A DNA stretch of 11,438 bases. It comes from Anaerolineae bacterium. Its GTDB lineage: Bacteria > Chloroflexota > Anaerolineae > JACIWR01. Positions 7,701 to 11,438 of this stretch are shown here, in pieces. How positions within the stretch are numbered: position 1 is the first letter of the stretch; every line of letters starts with the position of its first letter. The position numbers and the translations under genes are program-made. The notes below the pieces were generated by a model. It saw only the letters and a list, made by a program, of their open reading frames with translations. It did no database searches and had not been told where the DNA came from. Location: positions 1 through 11,438 of the forward strand of contig JAGGZG010000295.1 of assembly GCA_021162125.1 (NCBI GenBank). Reading direction: 5' to 3'.

Positions 7701-7938
7701 GGCGTCCATCTCCGACAACGGCATAGGCATCCCCGCCGACGAACTGGAGAAGATATTCGAGCGATTTTACCAGGTGGATGGGTCTACTACCCGCCGTTTC
7801 GGGGGCACGGGACTGGGGCTGGCTATCGTCAAGCGCATCGTCGAGGCTCACGGTGGGCGTGTGTGGGCGGAAAGCGAGCAGGGACGTGGCAGCACTTTCT
7901 TCTTCACCCTGCCGAAGCTGGAGTCCAGCGATGAGTAA
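4756..7938 (+). CDS. Soluble PAS-GAF(x4) sensor histidine kinase
   Basis: The protein has 1060 residues from GTG 4756 (GGGGAG just upstream); ATG 4786 is a weaker alternative without an SD. The order is as follows: a PAS domain (~8-128); a short coiled linker; GAF1 (~145-305), GAF2 (~318-475), GAF3 (~486-645) and GAF4 (~655-808), most ending in an AIENARL-like helix; a coiled linker (~812-838); HisKA with SHELRTPL (phospho-accepting H842, ExxT residues E843/T846); and HATPase_c with N-box N959, G1 motif DNGIGIP (D987), F-box FERFY (F1001) and G2 motif GGTGLGLA (1016-1023). All kinase motifs are intact, so it should autophosphorylate. There is no membrane helix and no receiver domain. Input is probably small molecules or redox sensed by PAS/GAF, perhaps with help from the two upstream membrane proteins. 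The partner response regulator is not in the window. Confidence 0.93.
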   Translation: MALRRYSHSVMKYRDLVESSSDAMCFLDAEGRLLLVNRRAEELIGRQRAELEKQIFSELFEPTQATRIRRDLARVLEGESVPPLCVLLPREDGEPVPVELTLAGLRDKGRSIGTLVLLHDGSERQRLESELAQVQAELQRRIDEAAITYAIGAAIALNLKPDEILWLIYAQTGRVLDFSVFSLALYDEERDQLQYDLFVDGGKRVDRFSQKVGDEEVEPASWVVRTRRSLLIGDWTVEQDNWPGADTRTVGEDVRSWLAVPLVAQERVIGIMSIQSREPHAYDESHQRLLYAIADQAAVAIENARLHAQTQQELAERTTLNELARAISSTLDLDVVLDTVMAETIRATGAERGCLLLRDPATGELVFRAARNLDERVIDSEPFEISRTVAERVATEGVPVLTVNAKEDPRFGRRTSVIAYGLRSILCVPLIAKGETIGAIYVDNRLKVGQFTERNLEFLTNIATQAAMAIRNAQLFEAERKRAVQLETIREVSQRIVSILVLDELLAQVVELIRERFGYYHVHIFLVEPEAGYAELRAGTSAEGKAGRVSGVRIRLNAEGIISWVAGHGEPLLVNDVEKVPSFQFDHLLADTRAELAVPLRVGDRVLGVLDVQSDRVNAFDRSDLFVLQALGDQVAVAIENARLFNETQQRLAEVSTLYTVAQQTTTSLDLNEVLENIVSIIKRVLACRGCCIFLVDQETQELSIRAASGLSDKWRDEARLKVGEGISGQVAATGRPIYIPDTHSYPGFIFFDPTVRSLLAVPMTTKDRVIGTLNIDDTKVDAFTDDDGRLLSIAAAQAAVAIENAQLYKGLKERAEKLERAYNELKELDRLKSEFVQNVSHELRTPLTFVKAYVELLLDGTLGELNQRQRESLEIVAERTNTLTRLVRDIIALQQIERESLHLSLVNLGEIAQMALLGAEVTARQAGIVLKADIPSDLPLVPGDRDRLNQVFDNLLGNAIKFSPDGGEVTIRVWDAGDVVEASISDNGIGIPADELEKIFERFYQVDGSTTRRFGGTGLGLAIVKRIVEAHGGRVWAESEQGRGSTFFFTLPKLESSDE

Positions 7939-8035
7939 CGCGCAACGCGCACCACGCAATACACGCCACGTAGCAAGCCATCGGTCTCATCCCATTTTCA
8001 TTTCACACAACAGGACGTGCTCGACACTATAAACC

Positions 8036-8041
8036 AAGGAG
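8036..8041 (+). promoter_or_regulatory. Shine-Dalgarno site fixing the start of the first ptb gene
   Basis: AAGGAG lies 5 bases before ATG 8047. An in-frame ATG at 8017 has no comparable site and would place this purine run inside the coding region, so 8047 is preferred. Confidence 0.7.
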
Positions 8042-8046
8042 CGCTT

Positions 8047-8952
8047 ATGACGATCAGGACATTTGAGGAGTTGATGAAGGCTGCCCAGGAGAAAGGGCCC
8101 ATGACCGTGGTCATTGCCGCGGCGCATGAGCAGGAGGTATTGCTGGCTGCCCATGACGCCGAGGAATTGGGCATCGCGGACTGCGTGCTGGTCGGCGACC
8201 GCCAGGACATCGCCCGCATCGCAGGAGAGAGCGGGATAGACGTCAAGCGTATGATGATCGTGCATGAGCCTGACTCCAGGCTGGTGGCGCGCAAGGCCAT
8301 GGAGTTGGTGGGCCTGGGGCATGCTCAGATCGCGATGAAGGGCAAGATAGAGACGGCCGATTTCCTGCGCGCAGCCCTGGATAGACAATACGGCATCCGC
8401 GGCGGGGGATTGCTTACCCACGTGGGTGTCTTTGAGATTCCGGGCTTCGACCGGTTGATCTTCGTCAGCGATGCGGGGGTGGTAGTCGCGCCGGATATGA
8501 CGATGAAGGTTGAGTTAGTACGCAACGCCATCTTCGTTGCCCAGACACTGGGTGTGGAGCTACCCAGAGTAGCCATCCTGGCGGCCACTGAGATGGTCCA
8601 TCCCAAAATTCCAACGACGATGGACGCTGCCAATCTGGCGAAAATGGCTGATCGGGGCCAGATTCGCGGTGGGATCGTAGACGGCCCGCTGGCCCTGGAC
8701 AATGCCATCTCCCCGGAATCGGCGGCTGTCAAGGGCATCAAGAGCGAAGTGGCGGGCCGCGCCGATATTCTCATCACACCTGACATAGAAGCCGGCAATT
8801 TATTAGCCAAGGCGATCACCTATTTTGCTCATGGACGGATGGCCGGCATCGTAGTCGGTGGCCGGGCACCTCTGGTCGTAGCCTCGCGCTCAGACCCTCA
8901 CGAGACGAAGCTGGTCTCGATGGCTCTTGGAGTGCTTCTGGCATCAGTATGA
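8047..8952 (+). CDS. ptb: Phosphate acetyl/butyryltransferase family protein (Ptb-like), copy 1
   Basis: A 301-residue cytoplasmic enzyme of the PTA/PTB family, which exchanges CoA and phosphate on an acyl group (butyryl-CoA + Pi to butyryl-phosphate + CoA). The length is typical of phosphate butyryltransferase (~300) and shorter than multidomain Pta. Recognisable segments are the N-terminal VVIAAAHEQEVL strand-helix, AMKGKIETADFLRAALD (K98) as in Ptb proteins, VAILAATEMVHPKIP, RGQIRGGIVDGPLALDNAIS, EVAGRADILITPDIEAGN and the terminal ASRSDPHETKL. The gene overlaps the adenosine deaminase start (ATGA). The 108-base gap before it contains a short 7-mer repeat but no clear promoter. Exact acyl substrate is uncertain: butyryl, branched-chain or acetyl are all possible. 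No acyl kinase gene is adjacent. Confidence 0.86.
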   Translation: MTIRTFEELMKAAQEKGPMTVVIAAAHEQEVLLAAHDAEELGIADCVLVGDRQDIARIAGESGIDVKRMMIVHEPDSRLVARKAMELVGLGHAQIAMKGKIETADFLRAALDRQYGIRGGGLLTHVGVFEIPGFDRLIFVSDAGVVVAPDMTMKVELVRNAIFVAQTLGVELPRVAILAATEMVHPKIPTTMDAANLAKMADRGQIRGGIVDGPLALDNAISPESAAVKGIKSEVAGRADILITPDIEAGNLLAKAITYFAHGRMAGIVVGGRAPLVVASRSDPHETKLVSMALGVLLASV

Positions 8953-10058
8953 CACAAAGTGCGAAGTCGGAGCAGCGGAACCAATTCCACACCGTTAGCC
9001 TGCGCGAGATCTTGCAGGCCATGCCCAAGGTGGACCTGCACCGTCACCTGGAGGGCTCGTTGCGCCTGGAAACCCTGGCGGAGGCGGCCCGCGAACACGG
9101 CGTAGACCTGCCGAGCTACGACATCGAGGAATTACGTCCTTTGGTGCAGGTAGTGGATGGCGACCCCTACGACTTCCATCGCTTTCTGGAGAAATTCAAG
9201 CTGCTGCGTCGTTTCTATTCCTGCCGCGAGGCGGTGGAGCGCGTGGCTTACGAGGCCGTGACCGACGCGGCGGAGGACAACGTCCAGTACCTGGAACTGC
9301 GCTTCAGCCCGGCCAGCCTGGCTATGACCCAGGATTTCTCCCTGGACGAAGTGACCGACTGGGTGGTCCAGGCCGTCAACCGCGCCCAACGGGATCACAA
9401 CATCGCCGTCGGGCTGATTGTCAGCGTGATGCGTGACTTTGGCCGCGCGGTGGCCGAGAATGTGACGGAGGTGGCCATCGCTTACCGCGACCGGGGGGTG
9501 GTGGGGCTGGACCTGGCAGGGGATGAGGTGCATTACCCCGGCAAACCTTTCGCCGACCTGTTCCGCCGGGCCAAAGCAGCGGGGCTGGGCATCACTGTAC
9601 ACGCCGGCGAGGCCATGGGCCCTGAGCGGGTCTACGAGGCTATCACTGTTCTGGAGGCCGACCGCATCGGACACGGAGTGCGCACCATCGAAAACTCGGA
9701 CGTGGTGCAACTCGTCCTCCGGCGCGGCATCGCCCTGGAGGTGTGCCCCACCAGTAATTTGCAGACCGGGGTGGTGCGCAGTCTGGGCACACATCCCCTG
9801 CGGGACCTGTATCGCCTGGGGTTGCGTGTCACCCTGAACACCGACGACCCCAGCGTATCCAACACCACGCTCACCGACGAGTACGTGGTGGCCATTCAGG
9901 GCATCGGGCTGACGATGATCGAGCTCAAGAACATCATCATGAATGGTGTTCGGGCGGCGTTCCTCCCCCCGAGGGAAAAGGCCCGGCTGGAGAAGCGTGT
10001 GGCCAAGGCTCTGGGGCTGACGACCTCCGCTCGTTTTCGCTGGCGGTTTTGGGAGTGA
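8949..10058 (+). CDS. add: Adenosine deaminase family protein
   Basis: A 369-residue metal-dependent amidohydrolase-superfamily enzyme, which converts adenosine or deoxyadenosine to inosine or deoxyinosine in purine salvage. All expected active-site motifs are visible: the zinc-binding HRH in KVDLHRHLEGSL (H31, H33), HAGE (H218, E221), the catalytic histidine in RIGHGVRT (H242), EVCPTSN, and the metal-ligand pair in NTDDPSV (D299, D300). Length is near that of bacterial adenosine deaminases (~330-350), with about 24 extra N-terminal residues; M25 is a possible alternative start. ATG 8949 overlaps the ptb stop, so translation is probably coupled, and no strong SD is present. The stop is followed after 4 bases by the second ptb-like gene. 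Adenine or aminodeoxyfutalosine deaminase activity cannot be excluded from sequence alone. Confidence 0.9.
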   Translation: MTQSAKSEQRNQFHTVSLREILQAMPKVDLHRHLEGSLRLETLAEAAREHGVDLPSYDIEELRPLVQVVDGDPYDFHRFLEKFKLLRRFYSCREAVERVAYEAVTDAAEDNVQYLELRFSPASLAMTQDFSLDEVTDWVVQAVNRAQRDHNIAVGLIVSVMRDFGRAVAENVTEVAIAYRDRGVVGLDLAGDEVHYPGKPFADLFRRAKAAGLGITVHAGEAMGPERVYEAITVLEADRIGHGVRTIENSDVVQLVLRRGIALEVCPTSNLQTGVVRSLGTHPLRDLYRLGLRVTLNTDDPSVSNTTLTDEYVVAIQGIGLTMIELKNIIMNGVRAAFLPPREKARLEKRVAKALGLTTSARFRWRFWE

Positions 10059-10062
10059 GAAC

Positions 10063-10959
10063 ATGATTCGCACTTTCTCCGAACTAGTTGAGGCTGCGCG
10101 GGCCAGAGGGCCACGCCGGGTGGCGATTGTCGCCGCTCACGAACCGGCCACGCTGCAAGCAGCACGGCGAGCACAGGATCAGAAATTGGCCACGTGCACC
10201 CTGTTGGGCGATCCGGCGCGATTGGAGGAGATCGCCGACGAGCAGGGTTTGCCTCTGGACGGATTTGACCTCGTTGCCGAGCCCGATCCTCGCCAGGCTG
10301 CGTTGCGCGCGGTTGGGATAATTAACGCTGGTCAGGCCGACCTGGCGATGAACGGCTTGGCTCACCCTCGATACCTGATTGAAGCCGCGCTCGACCGAGA
10401 GCGCGGTTTGCGCGTGGGGCGGCTGCTCACCGACGTCAGCGTGTTCGAGATACCCGATTTCGGACGCCTGCTCCTGATCAGTGACATCGCCCTCGTCGTC
10501 TCTCCCTCGCTGGAGGAGCGGGTAGCGATTGTGCAGAATGCGATTGACGTGGCCCACCGGCTGGGCATCGTTGAGCCGAGGGTAGCCATCCTGGCCGCAG
10601 CGGAGACGGTGAACCCCAAGATTCCCCTCAGCCGGGACGCCGCCGACCTCTCCAAGATGTCGGAGCGCGGCCAGATCAAGGGCGGGATCGTAGACGGCCC
10701 GCTGGGGTTCGACAACGCCATCTCGCTGGAGTCGGCGGCCATCAAAGGTATCAAGAGCCAGGTAGCCGGCCGAGCCGACGTGCTCATCGCCCCGGACATG
10801 GAGGCCGGCAACCTGCTGGCCAGGACGCTCGTCTGCTTTGCGCGGGCCAAGATGGCCAGCGTTATAGTCGGCGGAAAATGCCCCCTGGTCATGCCCTCCC
10901 GTGCGGACCCGGCCGAGACCAAGTTCGTCTCCCTGGCCCTGGGGGTGTTGGTGGCGTAG
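10063..10959 (+). CDS. Phosphate acetyl/butyryltransferase family protein (Ptb-like), divergent copy 2
   Basis: A 298-residue paralogue of the gene at 8047-8952, starting 4 bases after the deaminase stop. It shares the same fold markers: IVAAHEPATLQAARR, VAILAAAETVNPKIP, GQIKGGIVDGPLGFDNAIS, QVAGRADVLIAPDMEAGN and PSRADPAETKF. A 53-residue C-terminal stretch beginning at RGQI has only ten differences from copy 1. The N-terminal third is more divergent. Notably the MKGK motif of copy 1 is MNGL here (N97 in place of K98) and the following TADFLRAAL is PRYLIEAAL. This points to an altered substrate, reduced activity or a hetero-oligomeric partner role. The family assignment is firm and the reaction is not. 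Confidence 0.84.
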   Translation: MIRTFSELVEAARARGPRRVAIVAAHEPATLQAARRAQDQKLATCTLLGDPARLEEIADEQGLPLDGFDLVAEPDPRQAALRAVGIINAGQADLAMNGLAHPRYLIEAALDRERGLRVGRLLTDVSVFEIPDFGRLLLISDIALVVSPSLEERVAIVQNAIDVAHRLGIVEPRVAILAAAETVNPKIPLSRDAADLSKMSERGQIKGGIVDGPLGFDNAISLESAAIKGIKSQVAGRADVLIAPDMEAGNLLARTLVCFARAKMASVIVGGKCPLVMPSRADPAETKFVSLALGVLVA

Positions 10960-11202
10960 TGCCCCGCGGTGGCTCTGCAAGACTGGCTGAGAGCCGACTT
11001 CACATTAATAAGGAAAACCGTTTGTCGTTGGAGTGAAATGACGGTTCCAAGGGCTGGATTTTCGCACTGCCTTTATACCCCGGCCGTCGTACCTCGCCAA
11101 GGTCAGGAAAGGGCGGTTGCTATGGAAAGCCGAAGACTAAAAGTAACGAACTATCGGGCGAAGGGCTACCTCTACCTCACCATCCTGCCGCCGCGCCCTG
11201 CG

Positions 11203-11438
11203 ATGATTGTACGTATGTGGCATGGGCGCGTGCCAACGAGCAAGGCTCAGGCATATCGAACGTTTCTGAACGAACGAGCCATTCCCGATTATCAATCGGT
11301 TGAAGGCAACATCAGCGTCTATATTCTGGAGCGCGAAGAAGGCGAAGTTACCCATTTTATCACCCTGACTTTTTGGGAAAATCTGGACGTGATACAGGGT
11401 TTTGCAGGAGACGATGCAGAGTTGGCCAAATACTACCC
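11203..11438 (+). CDS. Antibiotic biosynthesis monooxygenase (ABM) domain protein, 3' end outside window
   Basis: The frame from ATG 11203 runs open to the window edge (78 full codons). It reads as a ferredoxin-like ABM domain: MIVRMWHGRVP at the first strand, a helix with KAQAYRTFLNE, the EGNISVYILERE strand, VTHFITLTFWEN, and a helix ending in FAGDDAELAKYYP. Such small proteins include heme- or quinol-acting monooxygenases and stress proteins of unknown substrate; no specific reaction is assigned. The frame is also open upstream back to the preceding ptb stop, so ATG 11122 (purine-rich AGGAAAGGG before it) or 11038 are possible starts. The domain boundary favours 11203, which lacks an SD. 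Local base composition is lower in GC than its neighbours. Confidence 0.68.
   Translation, partial: MIVRMWHGRVPTSKAQAYRTFLNERAIPDYQSVEGNISVYILEREEGEVTHFITLTFWENLDVIQGFAGDDAELAKYY

Noticed and set aside
8005..8033. TATAAA at 8028-8033 as the -10 box of a ptb promoter
   Set aside because: There is no acceptable -35 at 16-18 bases, and the expected transcription start would fall on the ribosome-binding site at 8036-8041.
10971..10995. Hairpin GGCTCT/AGAGCC after the second ptb gene as a rho-independent terminator
   Set aside because: The stem is only 6 bp with a 13-base loop and no T-run follows.

Overview
The window is about 60% GC and tightly packed, with every gene on the + strand. The content suggests a Chloroflexota (Anaerolineae-like) bacterium: a SecA of unusual architecture, a very long PAS/GAF sensor kinase, a single-domain KaiC-like ATPase, Ptb-family acyltransferases and SD-led genes with short intergenic gaps. 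The phylum is an inference; no rRNA or other marker gene is present.

Region 1 (1-2189) is the 3' part of secA. Its last 90 codons are an unmistakable SecA helical-scaffold / two-helix-finger segment. In front of it, where SecA normally has the helical wing, lie at least ten tandem repeats of about 63 residues, and the array continues off the left edge. This is the most unusual item here. Region 2 (2190-2559) is non-coding. It holds a GC-rich direct/inverted repeat island and a plausible sigma-70 promoter for what follows.

Region 3 (2560-7938) looks like a signalling cluster. In order it encodes a small winged-helix protein, a KaiC/RAD55-type ATPase, two overlapping small three-helix membrane proteins, and a soluble PAS-GAFx4-HisKA-HATPase histidine kinase. 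No response regulator is present. Between the ATPase and the membrane genes is a 250-base gap (3811-4062, continuing to the start at 4105) containing at least five compact hairpins. I infer that the membrane pair, the ATPase and the winged-helix protein form the input or output partners of the kinase.

Region 4 (8047-10959) is a metabolic operon: phosphate acyl (butyryl) transferase, adenosine deaminase, and a second, divergent phosphate acyl transferase. The genes are joined by an ATGA overlap and a 4-base gap. No acyl/butyrate kinase gene accompanies them in the window.

Region 5 (10960-11438) is an A+T-richer tail. It carries the 5' part of a small antibiotic-biosynthesis-monooxygenase (ABM) family protein that runs off the right edge. 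No tRNA, rRNA, CRISPR array, transposase or phage gene was seen.
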